Positions 43,161 through 52,286 are shown, numbered from the stretch's first letter. The stretch: DNA of 64,000 nt from Glutamicibacter ardleyensis (GCF_014644555.1 NZ_BMKX01000004.1:186001-250000), one strand, 5' to 3'. Program-made: numbers and translations. The notes: generated from the letters alone by a model not told the origin.

Positions 43161-44330
43161 ATGGCTGCACCAGCCGAAACGACGATGGCCGAGATCAATG
43201 AACTGATCAGCCTCGATACCACCAGCCGCGACAGTAACCTGCCGCTGATCGAGCTGGTGGTGGCCAAGCTGGATGCAGCGGGAATTAGCTCGAAGTTGAT
43301 CCACAACGAGGACGGCTCCAAGGCGAACCTGCTGGCCACCATACCAGCGGCCGATGGCACGCGAACCGGCGGCATCGTGCTTTCCGGGCACACCGACGTG
43401 GTCCCGGTCGACGGGCAGGACTGGTCCAGCGAGCCGTTTAGCACGCAGATTCGTGACGGCAAGCTTTACGGACGTGGCACCTGCGATATGAAGGGTTTTA
43501 TCGGGGTAATCCTGGCCAAACTGCCGGATATCACCGCGGCGAAACTATCGGAACCAATCCACCTGGCGTTGTCCTATGACGAAGAAGTCGGGTGTGTGGG
43601 AGCGGTGAGCCTGGTGGAGGAAATCACCGACCAGCAGCTGGCCCCACGCGGAGCCATCATCGGTGAACCAAGTAGCATGCGCGCGATTCGTGGGCACAAG
43701 TCCATGAACGTTTTCCAGGTGACGTTCAACGGCGTTGCCGCCCACTCTTCGCTGCCACGCGAGGGGCTAAATGCGATCTCCTACGCGTTGCGCTTTGCCA
43801 ACTATGTTGAAGAGATTTCGGCCCAGCTGCGCACCGAGGGGCCGAGCGATGACGCGTTCATCGAGCCAACCACCACCATGAACGTGAACCGGTTTGACGG
43901 CGGGATCGCGGTGAACACCATCCCTTCCAAGTGCGTGGTGCACTTTGAATTCCGTTCGCTGGCAGTAGTGGACCGGGCCGCGCTGATCGCGCAGTTCCGT
44001 GATTATGCCGCGCAGCTTGACGCTGAAATGAAGCAGCTAAACTCTGCCGGCTCGGTGCACTTCGAACAGGTTGCCGGCGCCCCGGGACTGGACACGGAGC
44101 GCGGCGAGCAAATCGTTGCGTTGGCCGCCGCCTGCGGTGCGATCGCCACCGATGAAAAAGTCACCTATGGCACCGAGGCGGGACTGTTCGCCGCCGCGGG
44201 GATCCCATCGGTAGTGTGTGGACCTGGCGATATTGCCCAGGCCCACGCACCGGATGAATTCATTGAGCTATCCCAGATTGTTGACTGCGAAAACTTCATC
44301 CTGCGCCTGGTGCAGGAGCTCTCGGCATGA
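43161..44330 (+). CDS. argE: Acetylornithine deacetylase
   Basis: 389 residues from ATG 43161 after GGGAGTTC; an in-frame upstream frame to 43071 is not family sequence. M20 peptidase family: zinc ligands in LSGHTDVVPVDG, GRGTCDMKGF, YDEEVGCVGA (general base Glu) and the end PGDIAQAHAPDEF; the dimerisation domain MNVFQVTFNGVAAHSS lies between. ArgE removes acetate from N-acetylornithine; related enzymes cleave other N-acyl amino acids. Cotranscribed with an MHS transporter by a four-base overlap, so it may here work on an imported acylated amino acid rather than in arginine synthesis, which in actinobacteria normally uses ArgJ. Confidence 0.85.
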   Translation: MAAPAETTMAEINELISLDTTSRDSNLPLIELVVAKLDAAGISSKLIHNEDGSKANLLATIPAADGTRTGGIVLSGHTDVVPVDGQDWSSEPFSTQIRDGKLYGRGTCDMKGFIGVILAKLPDITAAKLSEPIHLALSYDEEVGCVGAVSLVEEITDQQLAPRGAIIGEPSSMRAIRGHKSMNVFQVTFNGVAAHSSLPREGLNAISYALRFANYVEEISAQLRTEGPSDDAFIEPTTTMNVNRFDGGIAVNTIPSKCVVHFEFRSLAVVDRAALIAQFRDYAAQLDAEMKQLNSAGSVHFEQVAGAPGLDTERGEQIVALAAACGAIATDEKVTYGTEAGLFAAAGIPSVVCGPGDIAQAHAPDEFIELSQIVDCENFILRLVQELSA

Positions 44331-45604
44331 GCACCACGGCGCCACAGGCGACCCCACAACAACTAGCAATTGCTCGCAAGGCGGTGATATCTTCCTCCAT
44401 CGGCGCGGCCCTGGAATGGTTCGACATCATCGTCTACGCCACCTTCGCCACAACTATCGCCAAACTGTTCTACCCTGAGTCCAATGGATCCTTCGCGCTG
44501 ATCCTGACCTTTGCGACCTTCGCGATTTCCTATCTGATCCGTCCACTGGGCGGAATGATCTTAGGAAGTTATGCGGATCGTAAGGGACGCAAGAAGGCGC
44601 TGACGCTGACTTTGATGCTGATGATGCTCGGCACGCTGATCATGGCCGTGGCCCCAACCTACGCGATGGTTGGAGTCTGGGGTGCGCTGATCATTTTGCT
44701 GTCGCGTCTCATTCAGGGATTCTCCGCCGGTGGCGAGTTTGGTACGGCCACCGCATTCTTGATCGAAAGCGCACCGCATAAGAAGGCGTTTTACGCCTCC
44801 TGGCAGGTGGCCGCGCAGGGCGTGTCGATGCTACTGGCCTCCGGGTTCGGTTACGTGCTGACCACACAGCTATCCCAAGAAGCGTTGGAAAGCTGGGGCT
44901 GGCGTGTGCCGTTTTTTGTTGGTCTGCTGATCGGGCCGGTGGGACTCTATATTCGTGCGCGACTCGAAGAAACCGAAGAGTTCATTTCCACCACGAAGAG
45001 CAAGTCGCCGTTGGGTGAATTGTTTAGCCAGCACTACGGCCGACTCTTGGCCGGTTCCGCGGCCGTCGGTGTGGCAACAATTTCTGTCTACATGATCTTG
45101 TACATGCCAACCTTTGCCGTGAAAAACCTCAATATCCCGGCCGATGCCGCCTTCCTTGGCGGAGTAGTAGCCGGTGTGATCACCTTGGTGACCGTCCCGA
45201 TGATCGGTCATCTGGCGGACCGGGTGGGCCCTGCCAAGGTGATGACCTGGGCGGCGGTCGGTGCCTTGGTATTGGCATGGCCACTGTTTAAGCTGATGAC
45301 CAGCAATCCGAGTATCCCGGTGATGGTCCTGGTGATCGCGTTACTGGGCGTGATCATGTCCTTCTACTTCGGGCCACTGCCGGCACTGGTTTCCGCGCTC
45401 TTCCCAGCGGCGATTCGTGGGTCGGGGATCTCGGTCACCTACAACGTGGGCGTGACCCTGCTTGGCGGTATCGCACCACTGGTACTGACCTGGTTGCTAA
45501 GCATCACCGGTTCGTTGGAAACTCCGAGCCTGTACTACATGGCGATCGCAGTGATCTCCTTGGTCGGCCTGGCATTTATTCGCCTGCGGTACAAGTTGCG
45601 CTAA
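44327..45604 (+). CDS. MHS-family MFS transporter (metabolite:proton symporter)
   Basis: 425 residues, twelve membrane segments. MHS signatures: IGAALEWFDIIVYATFATTIAKLFYP at the start, LGSYADRKGRKKAL between segments 2 and 3, and RLIQGFSAGGEFGTATAFLIE in segment 4. The family imports citrate, alpha-ketoglutarate, proline/betaine, shikimate and other organic acids; the substrate here is unknown, but the coupling to argE suggests an N-acyl amino acid or a similar compound. The ATG overlaps the argE stop (ATGA). Confidence 0.92.
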   Translation: MSTTAPQATPQQLAIARKAVISSSIGAALEWFDIIVYATFATTIAKLFYPESNGSFALILTFATFAISYLIRPLGGMILGSYADRKGRKKALTLTLMLMMLGTLIMAVAPTYAMVGVWGALIILLSRLIQGFSAGGEFGTATAFLIESAPHKKAFYASWQVAAQGVSMLLASGFGYVLTTQLSQEALESWGWRVPFFVGLLIGPVGLYIRARLEETEEFISTTKSKSPLGELFSQHYGRLLAGSAAVGVATISVYMILYMPTFAVKNLNIPADAAFLGGVVAGVITLVTVPMIGHLADRVGPAKVMTWAAVGALVLAWPLFKLMTSNPSIPVMVLVIALLGVIMSFYFGPLPALVSALFPAAIRGSGISVTYNVGVTLLGGIAPLVLTWLLSITGSLETPSLYYMAIAVISLVGLAFIRLRYKLR

Positions 45605-45618
45605 AAATCGCTTAAATC

Positions 45619-45655
45619 AAGAATGGCTTCGATCCTAAAGATCGAAGCCATTCTT
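45619..45655. terminator. Bidirectional terminator between the MFS and hemolysin III genes
   Basis: Sixteen-base arms AAGAATGGCTTCGATC and GATCGAAGCCATTCTT with CTAAA loop; T run on the plus side, A run on the minus side. Confidence 0.93.
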
Positions 45656-45666
45656 ATTTATCCCGT

Positions 45667-46359
45667 CTACCGGACTACCAGCAACACTGCGATCCAGTGG
45701 CAGGCGAAAGCCAGCACCGTACAGGCGTGGAAAAGTTCATGGAATCCGAAGACCGTCGGGACTGGGTTGGGACGTTTAGTTGCGTAGAACACCGCGCCGA
45801 TCGAGTAGAACAGGCCTCCGCCTAAGACCAGCAGTAGGACCGCGGGGCTGGCTGCCCAATAAGAGGGGATATCCATCGCTGCGCCCCAGCCAAGCAGAAT
45901 GTACAGGACCACGGAGAACCAGCGTGGAGCCGCTGGCCAGAAGGTTTTGACTAGGATCCCGAGTATTGCTCCGGCCCAGATAATCGACAAGGTCAGGATC
46001 GCTTGAGAGCGGTCAAGGATTTGCACCGCAATGGGTGTGTAGGTGCCAGCGATTAACAAGAAAATATTTGCGTGATCAGCACGGCGGAACCACGCGGTGG
46101 TCTGCGCTGACCAATTTCCACGGTGATACATCGCCGAGGTGGCGAAGAGCGTGATGGAGGTCAGTGCGAAAACCGCGGCGGACCACTCGGCGGCCGGTCC
46201 CTGGGCCAAGACCACAATCAGTAGGCCCAAGATAATCACCAGCGGGCTGACCCAGGCATGAATCATTCCACGCCACAGCGTACGTTCGGTTCCCGGAGTT
46301 GGCTGCCACCGGGAGCGAGATCTTATCGGCTCGGTGGCGTCGGAGGCGGTGTTTGTCAT
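45667..46359 (-). CDS. trhA: Hemolysin III/TrhA family membrane protein (PAQR-like)
   Basis: 230 residues from ATG 46359, preceded by AAGGAAGC. Seven membrane segments. The family motifs are visible: FATSAMYHRGNWS in segment 2, FRRADHANIFLLIAGTYTPI and FGFHELFHACTVLAFACHW near the end, with the metal-binding His residues typical of PAQR proteins. Called hemolysin III in older work; E. coli TrhA is linked to membrane fluidity/energy homeostasis. No operon partner. Confidence 0.92.
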   Translation of the reverse strand: MTNTASDATEPIRSRSRWQPTPGTERTLWRGMIHAWVSPLVIILGLLIVVLAQGPAAEWSAAVFALTSITLFATSAMYHRGNWSAQTTAWFRRADHANIFLLIAGTYTPIAVQILDRSQAILTLSIIWAGAILGILVKTFWPAAPRWFSVVLYILLGWGAAMDIPSYWAASPAVLLLVLGGGLFYSIGAVFYATKRPNPVPTVFGFHELFHACTVLAFACHWIAVLLVVR

Positions 46360-46603
46360 GTGCTTCCTTAGAGCTGGCCAAAATGTCTGCTGGTTCAAAT
46401 CTTACTGGAGTCAGTGAAGCACCCTGTTGAATTTTGACACCGTACTCAGGTGCTCTGTTGTCTTTAGTTACGGGGGCTCAGCTTGAATGCCGCGTGGTTT
46501 CAAATTTTGGGGGAGAGGCGGGGTAAGCTCCTATTTGGTTGAAGATCGCATGATATTCCGGCTCTTTAACATCATTATTCATTCGCATCACTTGGGGAGT
46601 TTT

Positions 46604-47560
46604 ATGCTGCGCCGTGTCTTGGCTATGTTCGCGATTGGTGCGTTGGCACTAACTGGCTGCGCAAGTGCTGGTGATAGAGAGCAGGCAACTGCCGAGTTTA
46701 GCCAAAGCTATGTCCCACTTGATCAATACTTCGTGGCCGATCTGGCTTCAACGGGCTCTAAGAAGATCAAACCAGGCGCCAAGCTCACCGGGCCGAAAGC
46801 AATGGCTGTGTTGAACTCGTTGCCGGTGAAAGGTAAGGCCCCGGCTACCGGATATAACCGAAATAAGAAGTTCGGTAACGGGTGGAAAGACTTTGATAAG
46901 GATAAGTGCGACGAACGCCAAGATACGTTGTCTCGCGATATGTCCAAGGTGAAGTTCAAAGACCGTAAGAAGTGCACTGTGCGCTCCGGAACTTTGCAAG
47001 ATAGCTACACCGGTAAGCGCATTAACTGGAAAGTGAATTCCGGTTCGGTCGATATCGACCACGTGGTTGCGCTGAAAAACGCCTGGATCTCCGGTGGGCA
47101 GAAGCTGTCGCAGGCACAACGTCAGTCGTTGGCTAACGACCCGTTGAATTTGATGGCTTCCTCGGCTTCTGCGAATCGGCAGAAGGGTGCTAAGAACACT
47201 GCCGAGTGGCTACCGAAAAATAAATCCTTCCGCTGCCAGTATGTGGCTACCCAGGTCAGCGTCAAGAAGAAGTACGCGCTTTCGGTGACCAAGGCCGAGA
47301 AGAACGCCATGAAAAAGGTGCTCAACACCTGCAAGAACCAAAAGTCCGCCAAGGTGAAACCGATCAAACCCGGTGGAAGCAAAGACAGTTCTAAGCCGAA
47401 AACTCCGAAAAAAATCCAGAGCCATTACGTTAAGGGCACCGTACATCCGGGAGCGTTCTGCAAGAGCGTAGATAAGTCTAAAAAGGGTAAGTCGAAAACT
47501 GGTAAGACCTACACCTGTAAGAGTTCCAAGACCGACAGTCGTTTGCGCTGGCGAGTCTAG
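46604..47560 (+). CDS. Exported nuclease lipoprotein with DUF1524 domain
   Basis: 318 residues from ATG 46604 (upstream frame to 46487 rejected, ribosome site GGGGAG fits). Lipoprotein signal with LTGC (Cys19). Residues about 95-225 hold the HNH-type DUF1524 motif VDIDHVVALKNAW followed by NDPLNLMASSASANRQKGAKNTAEWLP, the catalytic His-Asn arrangement seen in secreted actinobacterial nucleases. A Lys/Ser/Pro linker leads to a C-terminal module ending YVKGTVHPGAFC ... TYTCKSSKTDSRLRWRV, a small Cys-pair domain common in actinobacterial surface proteins. Predicted extracellular DNA/RNA degradation, perhaps for nutrition or defence against extracellular DNA. The second DUF1524 protein in this window. 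Confidence 0.88.
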   Translation: MLRRVLAMFAIGALALTGCASAGDREQATAEFSQSYVPLDQYFVADLASTGSKKIKPGAKLTGPKAMAVLNSLPVKGKAPATGYNRNKKFGNGWKDFDKDKCDERQDTLSRDMSKVKFKDRKKCTVRSGTLQDSYTGKRINWKVNSGSVDIDHVVALKNAWISGGQKLSQAQRQSLANDPLNLMASSASANRQKGAKNTAEWLPKNKSFRCQYVATQVSVKKKYALSVTKAEKNAMKKVLNTCKNQKSAKVKPIKPGGSKDSSKPKTPKKIQSHYVKGTVHPGAFCKSVDKSKKGKSKTGKTYTCKSSKTDSRLRWRV

Positions 47561-47565
47561 CTGAC

Positions 47566-47617
47566 AAAGAGGATGGCCCGCAGTCCGGCATATGCCGGAC
47601 CGCGGGCCATCCTCTTT
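47566..47617. terminator. Bidirectional terminator after the nuclease gene
   Basis: Long hairpin: AAAGAGGATGGCCCGC, GTCCGGCATATGCCGGAC centre, then GCGGGCCATCCTCTTT, one mispair, T run on the right. It serves both convergent genes. Confidence 0.93.
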
Positions 47618-47654
47618 GTTGTTATCGAGGCTGAATATTTACCTCATTCACCAA

Positions 47655-47915
47655 CTAAGCTCTCTTTTTGGTGATGAAGCCCCAGACAACCAAAACGATC
47701 AATGAGCCACCAATGGCAAGCAACCAGCTAGACAGCGAAAAGAACTTGTCAACATCGGCGTTGAAGACGGCTTGGCCGATCCAACCACCAACGAGGGCAC
47801 CTATAACGCCGAGGACCAAAGTTGCGATCCAGCCGCCGCCTTGCTTCCCTGGCAAAATTGCTTTCGCGATAGCGCCAGCAATCAAGCCCAGAACGATCCA
47901 TCCAATAAATCCCAT
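47655..47915 (-). CDS. GlsB/YeaQ/YmgE-family stress-response membrane protein
   Basis: 86 residues from ATG 47915 (upstream frame rejected). Three membrane segments with the Gly-rich pattern GWIVLGLIAGAIAKAILPGKQGGGW and VLGVIGALVGGWIGQAVF, the signature of the transglycosylase-associated (Tag) family. Members respond to osmotic or general stress; mechanism unknown. Single gene. Confidence 0.92.
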   Translation of the reverse strand: MGFIGWIVLGLIAGAIAKAILPGKQGGGWIATLVLGVIGALVGGWIGQAVFNADVDKFFSLSSWLLAIGGSLIVLVVWGFITKKRA

Positions 47916-48133
47916 GGTTCTCTCCAATGGTCTAGCTATCAGAAGTGGTCGGGTTTGACCTACTTGATGGTGACAATACTCGACATTGAGTAGTAGTTCC
48001 ACGTGTTTTCATGATTTTTAATGAAATTTTCAGGAAAGATTCAACCTGAAGATGAATGTTCCGTCATAAATGTGAGCATTCCGTAGCTGACAAGGCGTTA
48101 GAAAATTTTGGCAAATTGCCCGTTTTGGTTTCC

Positions 48134-48162
48134 TTGACAGTGTGGCGTGTCAGTCCTAGGCT
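48134..48162 (+). promoter_or_regulatory. Sigma-70-type promoter of gntK-gntP
   Basis: TTGACA (48134-48139), 17-base spacer, TAGGCT (48157-48162). It stands 74 bases before the gntK start and immediately before an inverted repeat, the expected layout of a repressed sugar-acid operon. Confidence 0.65.
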
Positions 48163-48172
48163 GTTTAAATCT

Positions 48173-48202
48173 GCTTTTATGAACCTAGGGTTCAATAAAA
48201 GC
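48173..48202. promoter_or_regulatory. Inverted repeat downstream of the gntK promoter, candidate GntR operator
   Basis: Symmetrical element: GCTTTTAT, GAACC, three-base TAG centre, GGTTC, AATAAAAGC. It overlaps the expected transcription start of gntK-gntP. In Corynebacterium FadR-type GntR proteins repress gntK, gntP and gnd, and a FadR-type regulator is encoded 5 kb away (53406). That this site is its operator is my inference. Confidence 0.6.
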
Positions 48203-48235
48203 TGATATTAGGTTCGCGCACGACGGAGTGGATAA

Positions 48236-48745
48236 ATGACGACTAACCAAACGCCCATCATCGTAATGGGAGTTTCCGGTTCCGGTAAATCAACCATCGG
48301 TGCCCTGCTAGCCGAGAAATTGGAGCAGGAATTCATTGATGGCGATGCCCTGCACCCAGAAGAAAACCGCATTAAAATGGCGGCGGGGATCGCTTTGGAT
48401 GATGCGGACCGCACACCATGGCTGAACAACATTGGCGAAAAACTTTCGGACAGCAATAAGGCGGGAGCGCCGGTCATCATTGCATGCTCGGCACTCAAGC
48501 GCTCTTACCGAGACTTAATTCGCAGTCACGAACCAGACACGCTCTTTGTACACCTCACCGGTGGCAAGCAGTTGATTGGCGAACGTATGGCGGCACGCAA
48601 GCACGAGTTCATGCCGACTTCACTGCTCACCAGCCAGTTGGCGACGCTGGAAGAACCAAGCAGCGACGAACATGTTCTGCTCGCAGAAGTCGCACACACC
48701 CCTGAACAGATCGTCAGTGATCTTCTCGAAGCATTAAATCACTAG
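48236..48745 (+). CDS. gntK: Gluconokinase
   Basis: 169 residues. P-loop GVSGSGKST (12-20), then the family stretch DGDALHPEENRIKMAAGIALDDADRTPWL and ACSALKRSYRDLIR. GntK phosphorylates gluconate to 6-phosphogluconate, which Gnd (encoded at 54345) then decarboxylates. The start is ATG 48236; a terminator-like operator and promoter lie directly upstream. gntP follows after 33 bases, so the two form one operon. Confidence 0.96.
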   Translation: MTTNQTPIIVMGVSGSGKSTIGALLAEKLEQEFIDGDALHPEENRIKMAAGIALDDADRTPWLNNIGEKLSDSNKAGAPVIIACSALKRSYRDLIRSHEPDTLFVHLTGGKQLIGERMAARKHEFMPTSLLTSQLATLEEPSSDEHVLLAEVAHTPEQIVSDLLEALNH

Positions 48746-48778
48746 CGAATTACTTACTTCCATTGATCAAGGACGACA

Positions 48779-50194
48779 ATGACAACTGAGCTCGAAATGA
48801 ACTGGACGCTGGGCACCCCGGCGTTACTAGGTGTGGCGGTGGCAGCTATTGCGCTGCTCCTGCTGCTGATTATCCGCTTCCGCGTGCATGCTTTTGTCGC
48901 GTTGGTGCTCACCAGCTTGCTCACCGCGATCGCTGCAGGTATTCCGGCAGGCTCGATTATTACCACGATGACCTCCGGCTTTGGCAGCACACTAGCCAGT
49001 GTCGCGCTACTTGTCGGTCTGGGCGCGATGCTCGGACGAATGTTGGAAACCAGTGGTGGCGCGGAAGTGCTGACAAACTGGTTAATCGAGAAATTCGGTG
49101 AAGATCGTGCACCGCTGGCACTGTCTGTAGCCTCGTTGTTGTTCGGTTTCCCGATCTTCTTTGACGCCGGCTTGGTAGTCATGATGCCGATCATCTTCAC
49201 CGTCGCTCGCCGACTGGGCGGCTCGTTGCTGTTCTACGGTATTCCTGCCGCGACCGCATTCTCCGCGATGCACATCTTTGTCCCACCACACCCGGGCCCG
49301 GTGGCTGCTGCGGGACTGCTGAACGCCAACGTCGGTCTGGTGCTGGTCTTCGGTCTACTCGTTGCGATTCCTACCTGGTACTTCGCCGGTCACCTTTTCG
49401 GCAAGTTTGTGGGCAAGAAGTTCGACATTCCAGTTCCGGATATTTTGAATGCCACGCTAGGTAACGGTCAGGACAAGAACCACTTCAAATCTTCCCCGTC
49501 GGTACGCACGGTCTTTAGCCTGTTGCTGTTGCCACTGGTATTGATCTTCCTGAACACCGGGTTAAACATGCTCGGTTCGGCCGGGGTTGTTGACCCGAAG
49601 GCCCCATGGGTTCAGTGGTTGCGTCTGATCGGTGAAACTCCGGTGGCGCTGATCATCACCGTTCTGTTGGGCATGTACCTGCTCGGATTCCGCAAGGGCA
49701 AGGAAAAGACCCTGATCGAAACCATCGTCGATTCGGCGTTGGGCCCAGTTTGCTCGATCATTTTGATCACCGGTGCCGGTGGCATGTTCGGTGGAGTGTT
49801 GCGAGCAAGTGGAATTGGCGACGCGATTGCCTCCTCGCTGGAATCCGTCGGTCTGCCACTGATCGTTGCTGGCTTCTTGATTGCCGCAGTTGTTCGCGTG
49901 GCTCAGGGTTCGGCAACTGTCGCACTGACCACTGCTGCGGCGATTATTCAGCCTGCGGTGCTGGCTGATACATCGCTCAGTTCCTTCGAAGTCGTCACGA
50001 TGGTCCTTGCCTTGGCCGCCGGTTCGGTCTTCGCCAGCCACGTCAACGACTCGGGATTCTGGCTGATTTCACGGTTCTTCCAGATGGATGTACCCACCAC
50101 GTTGCGGGTATGGACCGTTGGCCAGGCATTAGTCTCGGTGGTCGGTTTCGCTTGCGTGATGGTGCTCTACGCCATTGCCAAGTTGGTTTCCTAA
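48779..50194 (+). CDS. gntP: Gluconate permease, GntP family
   Basis: 471 residues, about 12-14 membrane segments. GntP signatures: SAMHIFVPPHPGPVAAAGLLNANVG, and the end region VRVAQGSATVALTTAAAIIQP with FASHVNDSGFWLISRFF. It imports gluconate by proton symport. Ribosome site CAAGGACG. Together with gntK it brings gluconate into the pentose phosphate path. Followed by a terminator at 50205. Confidence 0.95.
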   Translation: MTTELEMNWTLGTPALLGVAVAAIALLLLLIIRFRVHAFVALVLTSLLTAIAAGIPAGSIITTMTSGFGSTLASVALLVGLGAMLGRMLETSGGAEVLTNWLIEKFGEDRAPLALSVASLLFGFPIFFDAGLVVMMPIIFTVARRLGGSLLFYGIPAATAFSAMHIFVPPHPGPVAAAGLLNANVGLVLVFGLLVAIPTWYFAGHLFGKFVGKKFDIPVPDILNATLGNGQDKNHFKSSPSVRTVFSLLLLPLVLIFLNTGLNMLGSAGVVDPKAPWVQWLRLIGETPVALIITVLLGMYLLGFRKGKEKTLIETIVDSALGPVCSIILITGAGGMFGGVLRASGIGDAIASSLESVGLPLIVAGFLIAAVVRVAQGSATVALTTAAAIIQPAVLADTSLSSFEVVTMVLALAAGSVFASHVNDSGFWLISRFFQMDVPTTLRVWTVGQALVSVVGFACVMVLYAIAKLVS

Positions 50195-50204
50195 GTATCA
50201 CTGC

Positions 50205-50242
50205 AAAAAATCCCACAGCGCCCACGGGCGTTGTGGGATTTT
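50205..50242. terminator. Terminator between gntP and the amidohydrolase
   Basis: AAAATCCCACA, CGCCC, short loop, GGGCG, TGTGGGATTTT; bidirectional with A and T runs on either side. Confidence 0.92.
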
Positions 50243-50248
50243 GTGTAC

Positions 50249-51475
50249 CTATTTTCGAAGCTTTGAATACAAGGCACACACCGCGGCCTGTACACCGGTG
50301 CTGAGTGTCGGCTCGATGACCGGAGCAAAAAACGGTGAGTGATTTGCCGGTGGTATGCCGGAGGCAAGAGTCTGCGCGGTATTGCCACCGAAGAACCAGA
50401 ACACGCTAGGCGCCCCGATCGCCGAGGCCAACGCACCAAAGTCTTCACTGCCCATCACCGGGTGGCCAGGACCGACTTGCTCGGCGCCGAATTCCTCGCG
50501 GAAGTGTTCGGTTAACGCTGCGGTCTCGCCCGGGTCATTATGCAATGGAGGGAAATGCGATAAGTCCTCGATTAGAGGTTCCGGTGCCCCGGACGCCGCA
50601 GCCTCCATCATAATGATCCGCCGGATCGCGGTGAGCACGGTCTCGCGGACCTCAGGCTCAAAGGTGCGCACGTTGAGTGTGAAGACTGCCCGATCTGGGA
50701 TCACGTTTTCCTTCAACCCACTATGGAAGGAACCGATCGTGACGACCGCCGCCGATTGCGGCGGCACTTGCCGGGAAACAATAGTCTGCAGTCGCAACAC
50801 GATCGCCGCGCCAAGCACAATCGGATCAATAGAATGCTCCGGGCTCGAACCGTGTGAACCTTGGCCGTACACGGTGACACGGTAGGAATCGGCGGTGGCC
50901 ATCGCCGTACCTTCCATAATGGTCACGGTCCCGGCCAGCCCGTTCATCACGTGTTGGCCGTAGATGACTTCCGGCTTGGGGGCTTGCCGCCACAGTCCGT
51001 CCTCGACCATTGCCTTGGCGCCGGCACCTACTTCCTCACCGGGCTGCAAGATGAAGACGATGGTTCCGGCCCAGTCGTCGGTCCCTTGGGCATAGAGCTC
51101 GGCAGTCTTTAACGCGGTGGCCATGTGCGTGTCATGGCCGCAGGCGTGCATCACCGGAACTTCGGTGCCGTCCTCGAGGTGGCCGGTGTCCTTGCTGGCG
51201 TATTCCAATCCGGTGTCTTCTAGTACCGGCAGTCCGTCGGTGTCGGCGCGAAATCCGATCACCGGACCATCCCCGTTGCGCAGGACGCCGACCACTCCGG
51301 TGCCGCCGCAACGAAATACCTCAAGGCCTAGGGCCTCCAGACGCCCGGCGAGATAATCTGCAGTCTGATTTTCTTGCATAGAAAGCTCGGGATGAGCGTG
51401 TAAATGCTTGTAGGATTTCTGCAGATCGGCGGCCATCGCCTCGGTCATGGTCAATGATTCTGGAAGCTTGCTCAT
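50249..51475 (-). CDS. M20-family amidohydrolase (hippurate-hydrolase/N-acyl-amino-acid hydrolase type)
   Basis: 408 residues from ATG 51475; the longer frame to 51565 overlaps the upstream gene and is rejected. M20D amidohydrolase: HLHAHPELSMQENQTADYLAGRLEALG, GFRADTDGLPVLE, the metal cluster MHACGHDTHMATALKTAELY and LQPGEEVGAGAKAM, and the dimerisation domain GQGSHGSSPEHSIDP. Such enzymes cleave N-acyl amino acids, hippurate or aminoacyl conjugates. It is the last gene of the operon with DUF5058 and a second membrane protein, which suggests an importer or exporter for the substrate. Substrate unknown. Confidence 0.9.
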   Translation of the reverse strand: MSKLPESLTMTEAMAADLQKSYKHLHAHPELSMQENQTADYLAGRLEALGLEVFRCGGTGVVGVLRNGDGPVIGFRADTDGLPVLEDTGLEYASKDTGHLEDGTEVPVMHACGHDTHMATALKTAELYAQGTDDWAGTIVFILQPGEEVGAGAKAMVEDGLWRQAPKPEVIYGQHVMNGLAGTVTIMEGTAMATADSYRVTVYGQGSHGSSPEHSIDPIVLGAAIVLRLQTIVSRQVPPQSAAVVTIGSFHSGLKENVIPDRAVFTLNVRTFEPEVRETVLTAIRRIIMMEAAASGAPEPLIEDLSHFPPLHNDPGETAALTEHFREEFGAEQVGPGHPVMGSEDFGALASAIGAPSVFWFFGGNTAQTLASGIPPANHSPFFAPVIEPTLSTGVQAAVCALYSKLRK

Positions 51476-51512
51476 TATCTGTGTGTACCTTCCGGCTCGG
51501 CTGGGTTGAGAT

Positions 51513-52259
51513 TTAGTAGACGGGACCCTCGGGCGGGGTTTCTTCCTCGGCTCTTTCGGCCACATCCGTCTTTTGACGGTCGCGTAGCACCCAGGCCAGC
51601 ACGGCGGTGGAAATCACTGCAATCGCGGTGGAGAATAATGCCATTTTCGGTGAGAGCGGAGAAAGTACAAAGACCACGATGAGCGAAACCACCAATGCGA
51701 TGACCGCCGCCCGCGGAGATTTCTGCGAAACGATTGCCTGAATAAGCACGGCGCCCATTACCGTGGGCAGGATGTAAAGCTGCACGGTTTGGACGATATC
51801 GGCGGGGATCACACTGACCAACCAGGTGCCGAGTAGACCGACAAAGATGAATAACGAGGTCAGGTGCACTGCGGCAGCACCACAGATGGCCGCTACGGAG
51901 GCGAGCTCACCCTTGCGCGTGCCGGGCTTCACTCCGATGGTCGACTGGGCGATCATTGCTGCGGGCAGAAGCTTGTTGGAAATGTTGCCAATCATGAACG
52001 CCTGATACATCGAGGAGGCTCCCAAGATGGGGTAGTAGGTCAGCGGTTCGACAATCCAGATCACCCCGAACACCGCTGCTAGCGCGGCGAAGGCCGCGAA
52101 GATTCCGGATAGTTCAATGTCCAGTCCGGAAAAGAAGACTAGGTAGGCCGGGGCCGCGAGCGAGAAAAACAGGCCAATAATCATGGTGATTCGGCCCCAG
52201 TGTGAGGTGGTCTTGTCGAAGGCTCCGAGCGCATCGTGGATTTGAGTTGACTCTGGCAT
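51513..52259 (-). CDS. Polytopic membrane protein of the DUF5058/amidohydrolase operon
   Basis: 248 residues with about seven membrane segments. No signature that I can name, but the stretch YYPILGASSMYQAFMIGNISNKLLPAAMIAQSTIGVKPGTRKGELASVAAICG is Gly/Asn-rich like the re-entrant part of transporters. The C-terminal 25 residues are acidic and soluble. It lies 27 bases after the DUF5058 gene and 37 bases before the amidohydrolase, so the three are one transcript. I infer that the two membrane proteins form a transporter for an amidated or acylated compound. Confidence 0.75.
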   Translation of the reverse strand: MPESTQIHDALGAFDKTTSHWGRITMIIGLFFSLAAPAYLVFFSGLDIELSGIFAAFAALAAVFGVIWIVEPLTYYPILGASSMYQAFMIGNISNKLLPAAMIAQSTIGVKPGTRKGELASVAAICGAAAVHLTSLFIFVGLLGTWLVSVIPADIVQTVQLYILPTVMGAVLIQAIVSQKSPRAAVIALVVSLIVVFVLSPLSPKMALFSTAIAVISTAVLAWVLRDRQKTDVAERAEEETPPEGPVY

Positions 52260-52286
52260 GGCGTACTCCTTAAATCCGTAGGTGAC

